64,000 bases of DNA from contig WNNJ02003631.1 in NCBI GenBank assembly GCA_012934845.2, forward strand, positions 1-64,000. Direction: 5' to 3'. Made by a program: the position numbers and the translations under genes. Below the pieces are notes generated by a model. That model saw nothing but the letters and a program-made list of their open reading frames with translations. It ran no database searches and was not told where the DNA came from. The number at the start of each line of letters is the position of its first letter. Within the stretch, counting starts at the first letter, position 1. Positions 39,937-51,765 of this stretch are shown piece after piece. The stretch is from Pomphorhynchus laevis (lineage: Eukaryota > Acanthocephala > Palaeacanthocephala > Echinorhynchida > Pomphorhynchidae).

Positions 39937-42900
39937 AACATGTCGGAGCTTTCAAAAGATTCATATGTTCCTGCTAAATTCAACGAAATTCAAGATAAAG
40001 ATGTAAATTTTCAAGTAAGTTCTGCTTCTCAACGATCTAACAATAAGGTCAGTAATGTTTTTTTGTCATCTAGGGATAGGGAGGTGCATCCCCCATCCCA
40101 AAATTGAAGAACTTGGTAATTATAAAAGTAATACGACCAATTGAAAGGCACGAACTTTACAATATATTTTTACGTTCATTTGCCCAGGAGTATAAAAACA
40201 GAATTTTGTTCAACACGGTGAAACTTCACTCTTCAGAGATGAAAGTTTAGTTCGTCACAGCAAACCTGGCTAAAAATTATTCTGAATACTTTTCCACCAA
40301 CCTAACCGTTTATAGTGAACTCACCTTTAGGCCCATCCTTGCCTCGCTAAAGGTGACGAATCTTCCTTGTAGTATGGATGAGGAAGATATGAAAGCATTA
40401 ATGTCTACATTCAAAATTACTAATTTTAGGATAATCCAGGGTAGGGATGGCAACCCTATCCCCGTTGGCTTTTGCAGAGCTCCGGTGGATACTGCAGAAG
40501 CCTTGGCTAAATCTTCATCGAACCCCTTCATGGGTTTTAATATCTGTTTTTTAATTACAGAAAAAGATGAGCTTACTTACCCCCACTGCAGCAGGTGTCA
40601 CAAATGGGGGCACTGAGCCTTCAACTGCAGTGGGATCCCAACATGCGGGGTTTGCAGTCCAGCTTCCTGTCAAATTCTACTATCGAACGACCGTTGTGTG
40701 CCCCCTTCATCCTGTTCAAACTGTGGGGGAGCCATCCTGCCTGGGGTAGGAGATGCAGTATGTTCAAAGAATATAGAAGCCTGTTCATCAAACCGGTCAA
40801 ACCTTCTACTTATTCGCAAGTGGCCGCCCCGCGAATGGATGACTCTGATATATTACGTACGATGGACGTTAAATTAAAAGTTTTCCGTCGCAAACTTGAA
40901 AACCTAATTCTCATGGCTTTGGGTGTAGTGAACACTCATTCTACGCGACCTGTTTCGGCAGTTCTTCCGGAATCGAAGAAGAGGGGAGCTTCGGCCCATA
41001 CTGTCTCCCCGCTCAAGATCGGTAAAATGAGGAGTGACAAACAGCATAGGGGAAATGAAGACGCTGCCCATGGGCAAGTACCGACCCCAGGTGGGGCTAT
41101 AGGCGGGAAGGGTAACCTTCCTGCACCTAGCTCTGTCTAGGTAGGCAATCCTCCATCGAACTAATCCATCACAATGCAGAATTTCGTATTCTCAAGGACT
41201 CTTGACCTTAGTTAAGTGCTCCTTAAGGTCTTCCCTCCTATTTAACTACTCGTGTCCAGCCATGTCTTGTTTGGTAGTTTCACTCTGTAAGAACGGTAAA
41301 CGCCTCAGTCTAGCCAATGTCTACATACGTCCTGGGGAGTATCACAAGAACCGTGCCTCCTAGATGGTATTATTGATAGCGGCTATGACATGATACTTGG
41401 AGACTTCAACGACAGAAGTGGTCGTTGGATCAACGCAGCACTTCGCATAGCCAGGAACGATTACTTTATTCACAAACCACCGGCACCCACCATTCATTGC
41501 ACATCAACAAATTCAATCCTCGACATTCTACTGCTTCACTCGACGTGGTTGCTTAAACCCCTCTGTACGGAGCAGTCGCGCCAACAATCGTCCACCTCGC
41601 ATGACCCAATTCGTTGGAGAATTGAGGAGGATACGTTGCTTAGAAGGAGGTTTCACTTTGTTCCGGTCAGAGTGGCCCTCTTTCAGGCAGCTATCCAACT
41701 CTTTCCACGAATAGGAAATGAGAGTCTTACCGAATTTAATACCTACCTCTCTTCGCAAGCTACCGCGATTTTATCGATTACCTATAAAGGTCGCTTATAC
41801 AATTCCACTCCGACAAAACTCAAGGTCCTAGCTAAATTGCTGATAACCGTGCTAATCTCTCTATTTCCGCCTGACAGGCTCTCTCGAATGAATACCGGAG
41901 CACTAGATATAGGTTCCAGCTGAGAAGGGATAGGACAAGTATTGCTCGACTTAATCCTTCTCAGTTTTCCTTTTGGAAGATTTTCAAGAAGGAGAAGTTT
42001 GTTTGTTGGAAGAATAGAGCATTGGGTTGGATAGGGAATGTAGGCCTTAATAAAGTTTTGGAAGAATCACTAGCCCTACACAACTATGGATCCACTCAAT
42101 CACCTCAACCAATCCTGCCTTGGTGTAACTTCAGGAGTAGGGATCTATCTGTTACGGATATCTTTAACTCCTGGTGTCCACTCGCGGGCACCTCTAAATC
42201 CGTAGCTTTACTTTATTCTCGGGTCTGTCAGCTTTTGACAGCTGATCAGAGAAGAGAGGTGGCCGAAACAATGCTTTTAGCCTCTCCATACGATGTAGCA
42301 GGCATCAATATTAGTAAGCGTATTTTTATTCCTGAGAAAAATCCTGCTCATGCCCTAAAGATCTGCGACCCATTTCGATTCAAAACGCCCTCGTGTCGAT
42401 TTACGAAAAAGTGCTCGCGCGTAAAATCCGCGACCATCTGAGTAGGCGTAATTTGACCCCTGCAGGTTTTCATGGGTTTGTGAAAGGTCGCGCGGTCTAT
42501 TAAGCAGTAGGTGAAGTGGGACATTTTTGTCGGGATAATAGCCATCGCCTAGTTGTGGCTGTTTTCCTTGATTTTTCTGCTGCATTTGACCGCATCTCCA
42601 TTTCCTTTGTAATATCTTCTCGTAGGTCCCTTGTGTTGCCTGCGAGAATTGTGAACAGGGTGGAGATTCTGCTGTACACCAAGCGATTTTACTATAAAGA
42701 CGACCCTGATGCGCGTCAGTTTTACCCTATTACGGGTGTGCCTCAAGGTCATCCACTTTCCTATCTTGTGTCTTGCTGCCTCCATTAACCTATAAAATAT
42801 TTAAACGCGAACAACATCTTGTGGTGTATGCTGATGACACCACAGCCCTGTTCTCTGGACACAGGTACAAAGACGTAGTTTCTGACATCAGCCGTTTATT

Positions 42901-43560
42901 TTTAAGATTAAAAGACCAGCTACACAAATCTAATTTCAAACTCCGCTAAATCGCAGATGGTCGTCTTCCATGGCATCCTTGCTACAAAGCCAATACTTAA
43001 TAGATTAGCAATCTCTGCGCTCTCCTCCATATTTGCCTCTGAACCAGTCCCTACCTTCACAAGTCGAGTAAAATACCTGGGGTTCACCGTTACGGTGAAT
43101 TGGTCGGCGAAAGCAGACATGGATAGACTTAAACGTATCCTGAAGAAAGCTAGGTGGGCCATGAAACGGGCTCAGCATCTGTCGTTGAAAGGGAAAACCC
43201 AGGTGCGCCTTTGGGGCACCTGGGCTATCTTGGGATTAGTATTTTCGAGAGGACGTTTCCCAGAGCATAGGCTAAGGTTTCTTAAGCTCCTCGTCTCTCG
43301 TTTACCCAGCATAGTCCGCGCCGATTGGATTCTTTCGGGGGGGGGTGAAAGACCCCGGGTGATTTTGTCGGAAGGCGGCGTGTTGGATTGGTTGGGGGCT
43401 GAGATCCCCCTGGATTTGAGGCCATTAAGAATGGGAATACTGCAAGAAATAAGCTGTGGTTTCCGTCTTTAACTGACACTCATTAACTGACTGTTATTAT
43501 TTTTTTTTTATTTTTGTTTTGTGATTTAATAAAATCTTTATTATTGTTTTATTATTATCT
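39937..43560 (+). mobile_element. LINE-F copy, plus strand
   Basis: ORF1 starts at the ATG at 39941 (MSELSKDSYVPAKF), is broken, and continues at 40353 with VTNLPCSMDEED upstream blocks, a CSRCHKWGH knuckle cut by a stop, and two more cysteine clusters. ORF2 endonuclease: MILGDFNDRSGRWINAALRI (41390). Linker: LFQAAIQLFPRIGNESL. RT: AVFLDFSAAFDRISISF (motif A), GVPQGHPLSYLV (motif B), LVVYADDTTALFSG (motif C with YADD). C-terminus: VKYLGFTVTVNWSAKADM then KTQVRLWGTWAILGLVFSRG (42957-43472). The 3' end lies near the TTTATTATTGTTTTATTATT run at 43530-43558. Many frame changes. Confidence 0.85.
42957..43472 (+). pseudogene. LINE-F ORF2 C-terminal segment
   Basis: Open frame of 171 codons after motif C. 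Holds VKYLGFTVTVNWSAKADM, LKRILKKARWAMKRAQHLSL and a Trp/Leu-rich end (WGTWAILGLVFSRGRFPEHR). No known domain is recognised. It is very similar to the minus-strand copy at 36209-36427 and to 45240-45650, more so than the ORF1 regions are. Confidence 0.75.
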
Positions 43561-44130
43561 CTGCAGAGGCTTAGTCGATAGGTTTCGTATGTATGGAATG
43601 GTCTACCTGCTCACTTGGTCAAAAACTACGTTTTAGCAACAAATAAAGGATTTCGTGGTCATTTTATCAGGATAATTCTTATCTTAATTTCTCATTAACT
43701 GTGACTCACCTTGTAACGAACTTTGATCAGTTGGGTGTAAGTAAATAATAATGTTAATAACATAATTAGTTTTAAATTCACATTCCTGAAAACTACAGAC
43801 CCTTAAGCTTGACCAGTATTATGAGAAAGTATTTGAGCGCATTATTTGTAAATACTTAGTGAGTTTCTTACAGCGAGCGAAAACTGATATATCCAAATCA
43901 ATATGCTTTCACAATAAGTAGATCGTGCTTATCCATTTTGCTTTGTGCAAGAGAATAACGGGTCGGCAGTGTTTTTAATGGTATAGACGTGGATTGTATC
44001 TGCGATTATCTTCAATCATTGTTCAAGTCGTAATCGTCTTAGTGAGCGTACCAAGTGCGTTATATGCGAAACATATTTTCACTATTTACTAGTTCCGTTT
44101 TTCGGCTAAAGCCTTGTGTCGTAATAATAA
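43561..44130 (+). mobile_element. Two small CR1-like relics
   Basis: 43561-43750 reads VWNGLPAHLVKNYVLATNKG with an AATAATGTTAATAA tail, the usual C-terminus and 3' end of a CR1-like ORF2. From 43770 a new piece reads IPENYRPLSLTSIMRK, the RT finger motif, and decays by about 44130. Confidence 0.6.
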
Positions 44131-45224
44131 TCGTTTTCATATATTCGATCCCTAAATCATAATGAAATCTTATCACATCATGAATTGAGTAATTTCTAAA
44201 TAATACGTTTGTATACAATTCTTAATCGTTGTAAGCCACGTTGAAACACTTGCATAATGCATATCCAAATATTAACTTTCGCTCAGAATCCAATTCCTAT
44301 AGCAATTTTGCCTTTATTCCGTTACAATAGTTTAATTGGAGAACACGCTTCGATATCTGTTTTATTCTTCCTCTGCTTTGGTATCAGGAATTCGGAATCT
44401 AAAACGACCGAATCTCATTGGCAATGCGCAAATATAACAAAATTATGTTGGCATTGATAAATTTTCACTCAATTTAGGTAAAAAAATTTCGTATATTTTT
44501 TATAATTTCGAATTATTCGGATTTACATAGACATGTTTGCTGAATATAGATCTATCCGTATCGAAAAGAATACTTTTAGTCCGAGATAAGCCGCTTGTTG
44601 ATCAACACACGATACTTCAATCAATTTGGTTACTAACTTTCATTTGTTTTTTATCTAACACATTTGCCACCTCAAAATTATGTGTGTCAACAGGCGATCC
44701 AAAAATGTCTTCTCGATTAAAATAAATTTTCAACTTCTATTGTTTTGGCCTTGTGAACAAGCAGTGTGCACATTGGTTCATTTACATGTATGTCATTTGG
44801 GATCCTACCTTATTATTTATAATACGTCATGTATCCTTTAGTTGTTTTGCTGTCCCAATACAATTTCCGTCATCAACATACCGTAATTATTGAACACTAG
44901 GATACCTTGTCAATATTCAGTGAGATTTATCGTCTAATGTGTATAATACCATAGCGAATCTCCCGAGTTAGACTTTCCTTCGAATAAATTAGTTCTCTAC
45001 TAATCGAGAGAATGGCGTCATTTCCATATATTTTTTATCACATTTTCTAGCAATGGGCAAATTACCGATATATTCCCGCTTTGTATTCTTAAATACAAAA
45101 CAGACAAGTGGATAAATGAATTAAATAATGAGGTTAAATAAAACTAAGGAACAAGTAGATACTCGGAAAATACAGACCAAATCCGGCCTTGAGATATCTT
45201 CTATAATTCCGAACATGCGCGATC
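44131..45224. other. Non-coding, nothing recognised
   Basis: Two short open frames (44257-44457 and 44537-44725) have no recognisable family. No repeat was identified. Confidence 0.35.
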
Positions 45225-45966
45225 ATATCCATCCAGCTTACACTAGTGCGTCGCCTTTCGCTTTATCTACTCAGGGTATCTCACACGCCTGAAGGTCCAG
45301 ACGAGGTCGACCATGGTAGGTAATCGCGAGACAAAGAGCTTAATAAACCGTGGTCTTTGCTCTGTGGACGTCCTCTAGAAAAGAAGACTATTCTCGAATT
45401 TGCCCGGGTACTCCAGAGGCGTACTAAGCTTTTTACTTAATGACAGATTCTGGGCCGTTTCAGGGCCCACCTAGCTCTCTTCAGTAAAAAAGATTTATTT
45501 TAACGTGGCAAATGCCTAAACTTTTGAATTTAATCAAGTTTGGTCTGGTCTGACCATTTGACCTTAATGAAACACGTTAGGTATTTTATTCAATGTGTAA
45601 AGATTGGGAGTGGCTGATTGTTCAATATGGAAGAAAGAGCTGAGATTGCTAGCCTTTAGTTTTTCTTTGTTGAAATGGTGCTTTTAAAGACAACCACTTG
45701 TGATTTAGATGAGTTGAGAATAAAATTGAACTTGGATAACTTGTCTTTTAATCTTAAAAAGAAACGGCTTATGTCAGTGACGACATTCAAGAGTAGGGCT
45801 GTGGTATCATCAGCGTATACCAGTAGATGTTGGTCGCGTTTTAATGTTTTGAATAGTACAATGGAAGTCGCAAGATATAAGATAGGAGAAAATTGGGAAC
45901 CTTTAGGCACACCAGTAATGGGTAGAACCTAGTGCATCAGGGTCGTCTTCATAAAAGAATCGCTTT
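45225..45966 (-). mobile_element. LINE-F 3' fragment with a 40-bp LINE-B tail inside
   Basis: Third LINE-F copy, holding motif C (LLVYADDTTALLLNV) and the C-terminus. At about 45484-45528 the reading is interrupted by a minus-strand LINE-B tail end (TTTATTTTAACGTGGCAAAT on the plus strand). On the right it is cut by a foldback element that begins at 45971. Confidence 0.78.
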
Positions 45967-45970
45967 GTGA

Positions 45971-46168
45971 TGATCCATTATTGATAAAGAATTATTGGAG
46001 CTGGATCGAAAATAGGAGAAATTTTTTTTGATATATCGCTAACCTCTGTTAGCATCTTCAGAAAATTACCTTAGTAATTATATTATAATACAATTATATT
46101 ATAAATATATTTACAATATATTTATAACGTAATAACTTATTTAATAAATAAGCAGTGATCATAGCGAT
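45971..46168. mobile_element. Foldback element, half copy
   Basis: Starts TGATCCATTATTGATAAAG and carries the family module: AATTATTGGAGCTGGATC, then CGCTAACCTCTGTTAGC, CATCTTCAG and the AT-rich arm. It equals the right half, in reverse, of the palindromic element at 48321-48648 and ends at that element's centre (AGCAGTGATCATAGCGAT). Confidence 0.85.
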
Positions 46169-46280
46169 AATAACTATCATATTATTGATATTGATGGAAC
46201 TATATATTCGTATCAAAAGAATCTTCTGTTTAAAAGAAAAATTTTGTTTTATATTAATCAACAAAAGATAACTTAATGAA

Positions 46281-46344
46281 GAATTATTGGAGCTGGATCA
46301 AATAAATGAGGAAAATTTGTTTGATCCAGCTTAAATAATTCTTT
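46281..46344. mobile_element. Minimal foldback element, 64 bp
   Basis: GAATTATTGGAGCTGGATC faces GATCCAGCTTAAATAATTC with only about 25 bp between. This is the smallest form of the family and contains nothing but the outermost terminal module. Confidence 0.8.
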
Positions 46345-47267
46345 TGTCCTACAATGAAAGTGGATACTTTTTTATTTTTAATATTTAGTATATCACTTTT
46401 GTAAATTTTGATCTTGTAAATTTTGATCTTGTATCGATTCAAAATTAATACTTGCCGACTAAATGTCGAAAATCTAAATGTTAGGATTATCGATCACTGT
46501 TCTGATTAAGAGTTAAAGTGGACAAAATAGAATTATAGTCGTGTGATTGACTTGCTCGTTATACGCTGATCTTTTTATTTGACAAATCTGATAAAGGCTT
46601 ATTAAAAATATGTCGTAAATCAACAACCGATTGAACTTATAAATATATATATTGATTTATTAAATATCCAGTTTATAGATTTAGTCAGCGAGACTCATGT
46701 AAATCCACATTTTGCAAACGACATGATTTATCGTTACTTTGTTTTTGCACTTTTATGTAAGTGTGAACACACATTACCAAAGTAGCAACCCTTATTGTAG
46801 TAATTGACCCTTATTTGTAACTAATATCATTACGATGGTAGATGTTGTAATAAATAAATTCTATTTATTGCTTACAAATAAATTATAAACAATTAATTTG
46901 TAAACAAATAATATATGAACAATTTATTTGTAAACAAATTAATTGGTTGCTGACAAAATTCTTTTAAAACTTGTAATAATAAAAGTTAGCTTTCAGTTTT
47001 AATAGTAAATTATTAATTTATATTATTATATATAATTAAATATTTAATATAATATTTAATTTAATATCTACAAAATAATAAAAGTTAACTTTAAGTTTTA
47101 ATAATTTAATAACAATTGGGTATCTACAAATGTCATTATTAGTTTAATTTTATAAATTCAACAGACATATTTCATTAATGCCTACAAAGCCTAGTCAAAG
47201 TAGCTGGCAACTTCAATTTCGAAATATTCAAGAGAATAAATTGTTACCATGCTTATTAACATTTTAG
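46345..47267. other. AT-rich DNA upstream of SSR3
   Basis: No gene or element recognised. The SSR3 promoter should be here, and the TTTTAG directly before the ATG may be an acceptor for a 5' UTR exon. Confidence 0.4.
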
Positions 47268-50200
47268 ATGAGTCCTGTATCTATCAAATCGAGCAATAGG
47301 ATTGATTCGGATGACGTTGACCTTGAATATATTACCAATACAACGAAAGACAGACATAGTAATATTATTCTGCTGGGTTCATTCGCAAGCATTGCGTCAT
47401 TAACCGTGCTCTGTAAGCATATACTTTATATAATCAATTTCATTTCTGCCTTTATTTATGAATCTAAGGAGGCTAAGAAGTTACCCTTAATTAAATTCAA
47501 GACTGATTAAAAACTTAGACGAATTAAAAAGTCAATATTGCTACCGTTCAATTAATTTGGTAGCATAACGTGCAAGTCCTAGCTACTAGATCGTTGACGG
47601 TCAGATTAAACCGTCGATTTTGTAAACAACCTAATGGACTGATAAAAGATTTGTCTATTACTTTAATATCAACTCTTCAACGAGGAGTCAATGCCTGTAC
47701 ATCTATACAGTCTAAGAAGTATTTTCATTGAAGTACTAATTTCAGTTGTAAAGCCCCATATCATCTATTTTAGTTCTCTATAGTTAGGAGCCATCGGAAC
47801 AACGTCGTCTGCAGATGTGATTAATTGAATCTTGTCTCTAAGACTAAATGGGCTGCACCAGTAAGAAAACTTATTTTGCCCACTTATATTCGAGGTTTTA
47901 TTTTTTTGGTCATTATGCAATGTTTATGACACAGGTGATGATATTTAAGAAAATATAGAGTGTGATCTTCTCACCGAAGGTTAGAAGTTCGTTAATTGAT
48001 AGTTTCGCGTTGCGGCTCAAATCCTTTGTTATGACACATCCATGACATAATGACATCCATTATATGGATGTCATTGTTATATGGATGTAATCCATCCTAC
48101 CATTACGAAGGAATATAATTCCTATGTTACTTCTGGCCTAACGTTTTCATGCTTTCGCTTTGATTTTCATATATTATATGTAACTTTTATTTTTAATTTG
48201 TTGCGTCATATTGGATATTGAAATAATTAGAAATAATTAATAATAATTAATTAAATTAACTATTATTAATAATTAATAATAAACCTTTGTATATTTTTAT
48301 ATTTTTCAAGATACTTGTTTATAAATAATTATTGGAGGTGGATCAAAGGAAAGAAATTATTTTTGATATTTCGCTAACTTCTGTTAGCATCTTCAGAAAA
48401 TTACCTTAGTAATTATATTATAATATAATTATATTATAAATATATTTATATATCGCTATGATCACTGCTTATTTATTAAATAAGTTATTACGTTATAAAT
48501 ATATTGTAAATATATTTATAATATAATTGTATTATAATATAATTACTAAGGTAATTTTCTGAAGATGCTAACAGAGGTTAGCGATATATCAAAAAAATAC
48601 GTATTTTCTTTGATCCAGCTCCAATAATTATTTATCAATAATGGATCAGTATCAACTATTTAAAAATACTCGTATATATTAATTTGTAATTAATGCGAGT
48701 ATGTAATTCTTAGCTACTTTATATTAAAGTATTCAAAATTTTCTCAAACGAGCATTTTTAGTTTGATTCTCGTTTTTATTTTACAATTTTCTTAAAATTG
48801 GATAAAAGTCAGTTGAAATTAACGATCTCTATTATTATAGTGATAATCGATTCTTCTAAATTTGTATATTAAAATAAATAAGTATAATTTACATACTTTT
48901 TGACAATAATCTCTGGAAAATTCACCAACGTTATCGATATTGATCCATTCAAATTTAAGAGATTGTTATATATAACGAATTTGAATGCAATAGTGATGGA
49001 TTGAAATGGAAAGTTTGTTGCATGTATTTTTATTAAATTGTAACGCTTTGTTATTTATTATATTTGCTCACTTCTAAATACCTGACTGTTTTCTATTTAT
49101 CATGACATTGATGGAGTTTGTTTTGGTAACTAATATCTTAACTTAATTAAATTGATTACAACTTTATTTTATTTCAACTCAGATAAACGAGAAATACAAG
49201 AAATGACTGAAACTATTGCTCAATTCTAGGTATTGTAATTTATGCAATCAACAAAAGTGACAGCCAACACTTGATTAAATGTTGACTAATAAAATCAAGT
49301 TTTATAGATAAAGCTTTCGCTAATTAAAAACTTTTTACTGAAGTTTATGATTTATCTGAAACAATATTTTAGTAAAATGTTGTTTCACAACAAACATCTT
49401 CGATTTTACTGCTGGTATTAAAATATCGTTTAATTTAGGGGCTCATATCGGCATTCGACAATTAGATTTTAACTCTAACTCCATGTTATACCTAATTGGC
49501 ACTATTGCGAGCGTATTTAGCCTGATGTATTCTTTCAGAACGATGAAGCATTTTCTGAAGTTCAGGTATTTTCTAATATTTAAATTTATCTGGTACATCA
49601 AAATGAACATTGATTTTCCATTGTATGTCTTTTCCCATTATATTTGACGGTTATTACGCTATCTGGCTTTCTGTTTTCGTGACATTGATAACCATAATGT
49701 GATTTAAGTCAAGGAAAATGTTCTAAAAATAATGTGTTGTATAATTGCCGCTGATTGTTCTTTTTACAATCTTTTATTTAACAGTTAATGGGTACTTAAT
49801 AAAATTTAACATTTAAGGATACATTTGTGTTACACATCATTTTTTAATATCATTACGGTAGCCATAATGTCAATTTGCAATATTTTAAAGACGTTTATAC
49901 AGTCATATAATGTCGTAATTTATGCGAATGTTCAAAGTTTTCAAATTTAAATTTCATTTAAAAAGAGATATTAAATCAGGGATATTAAATTTTATTTAAC
50001 TCAGCTTTGTGGATTATTGTGGACAATGTTTTAAATTAAGTAATTTTGTTTTACAAACAATGTCATCCAGGTTCGTGTTACAAAACCTATTTTTTTATAA
50101 TTTTAAAATCAATAATAATTTTAACATTTTAAAATATATTAGCCAATGATATATGTAGATTACCAGTAATCTACTGTCATTTTAGGTAAAAGTTTGTAAT

Positions 50201-51765
50201 TTTTGTTCTTGAGATGTTATGATTTGCAAACTTTATTAAATTTTACTTAACGATTAACATTAAAAACGCCATATCATATGTTTATTACACATCAGCCGTA
50301 TCCGCCCCCTTATCGACTTCCGTTCTTGTATGTATCTTCGTTCATCGCTTCTTTTTTCTAAAATCGATTACTGCATTAGCCTTTTCGCCAATTTTCCGAA
50401 ATCCATCATCGTACAACGAATAATCAACACCGCCGTTCAAGTGTTCTTTCGTCTCAGTCGCTTCGACCACACATCCACATATTTCGCCCAACTCTCCTGG
50501 CCCACCATCCACATCCGCATCAAACTCCGCCTTCTTCTCTAACTTTTCGTCTCATCGCTGTCGGATCCCCATCGTTCATCAACCTTTCTTTCTTAGACGA
50601 CACTCGCCCCACCTCGCTATCGCTGCGTTCCCGTCATTCCCTCTTACTCCACGTTCCCAATTACTCCAACAACTACGGTCTCCGATCCTTCCTCGTCGCC
50701 GCCTCACTCGCCTGGAATCAACTCCCTCTCGACGTCTGCCGCGCTCCCTCCTTTATCACATTCAAACATCTTCGGTCACACCTTCTCGACACCTGATTTA
50801 CAGTTTTGTTTTGTTGTGGTCATGTAAGCGTGCTCTGGCACGCATGTGCCACGTTAAAAAATAATATATTTTTTTATATAAAAACATGGAACTGTTTATT
50901 TTTAATAAAAAAACAGTTGAATTAGTCCTGTAATTAAATAATTACAAGTTGTTCGGCTGCTTATTCTTATATTTTAAACGATTTCATGGTAACGAGTGTA
51001 AAATGCTGAGTTTTCGTCCTGATATCATCAAAGCTATTAAATATGTTGTAACTTAAACCTAATTTATAAAAGAAATTAAAGAAAATGCAACAGTTATCGA
51101 AATACAAGGAATAAATAAATACGTTGATAAATAAATAGTTATGATATAAATTACTGCTTTATTGTTCATATAATTCGATAATTAAAATCCGCTAATTGAC
51201 CTTCATACATAATAATTTCAATTTTAAAAATATGATTGAACTTTATCATTGATACTGAGAGGTTGGTTATTCCAAAGATTATCTTTAGCATAACCTATAT
51301 ATCGTAGATTGATAACTCTTTTGTATACTCCATCATAGATTTATACTGATATATTTGTTTTCAATAGAATAAAGGTTATGCTAAAGATTATTTTATATAT
51401 TACCTTTAGATTATCCGAAAAAAAGAACTTGCTTTTGTAAATAGCGTTCAAACAATTTTTGTGATTTTAATTAATTCGTTTTTTTCAGGATCGCTCAAAA
51501 GAATAAAATATCGTTTGACATCGAAGTGTTACCATCAGAAGACAAGAAAGCTTCAAAGAAACAAGCAAAGTTGTTAAATGTTAATTAATGTCTACTGAAT
51601 GTGTTATTATTTAGAAATCTGGAGATGAAAATTTTCGCCGTGGATACTGAAGCGTCGTTTCTGACAATCTTTATATACAACACTATGTTTATTTCCGTTT
51701 GTGTGCTGTGCACATTCCTATTATTCTCAAGAATGCGACCAATCCTGTATGCGTACATTTTTTAA
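47268..51765 (+). CDS. SSR3: TRAP-gamma, translocon-associated protein subunit gamma
   Basis: Membrane subunit of the TRAP complex that works with Sec61 at the ER in protein translocation. Four exons join in phase: 47268-47412, 49439-49565, 51489-51569 and 51615-51765 (504 nt, 167 aa; human SSR3 has 185). E1: an acidic N-terminus (DSDDVDLEYITN) and the start of TM1 (IILLGSFASIASLTVL). E2: WAHIGIRQLDFNSNSMLYLI and TM2, ending SFRTMKHFLKFR. E3: the basic cytosolic loop IAQKNKISF with SEDKKASKKQAK. E4: DTEASFLTIFIYNTMF and TM3. The order and the LY, KHFLK, IAQK and EA-F-IF-YN-F landmarks match human TRAP-gamma. The last ~18 residues (fourth membrane segment) are missing unless another exon follows. 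Introns 1 and 2 are about 2 kb and transposon-bearing. Intron 3 is 45 nt with a GTTGTT donor. Confidence 0.85.
48321..48648. mobile_element. Palindromic foldback element in SSR3 intron 1
   Basis: About 328 bp forming one long inverted repeat centred near 48450. The arms start AATTATTGGAGSTGGATCAAAG and continue CGCTAAC-GTTAGC, CATCTTCAGAAAATTACC and TTAGTAATTATATTATAAT. The ends fit the family module. No target duplication could be fixed in the AT-rich flanks. Confidence 0.88.
50288..50872 (+). mobile_element. LINE-B 3' fragment in SSR3 intron 2
   Basis: About 585 bp matching 18525-19105, reading DYCISLFANFPKSII and [15 protein letters not shown], with the tail hairpin at 50828-50843 and an ACGTTAAAAAATAATA end. 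It is on the same strand as SSR3 and would be spliced out. Confidence 0.9.

Noticed and set aside
44257-44725. Two short plus-strand frames with hydrophobic stretches
   Set aside because: No homology that I can recognise and no splice or context support.
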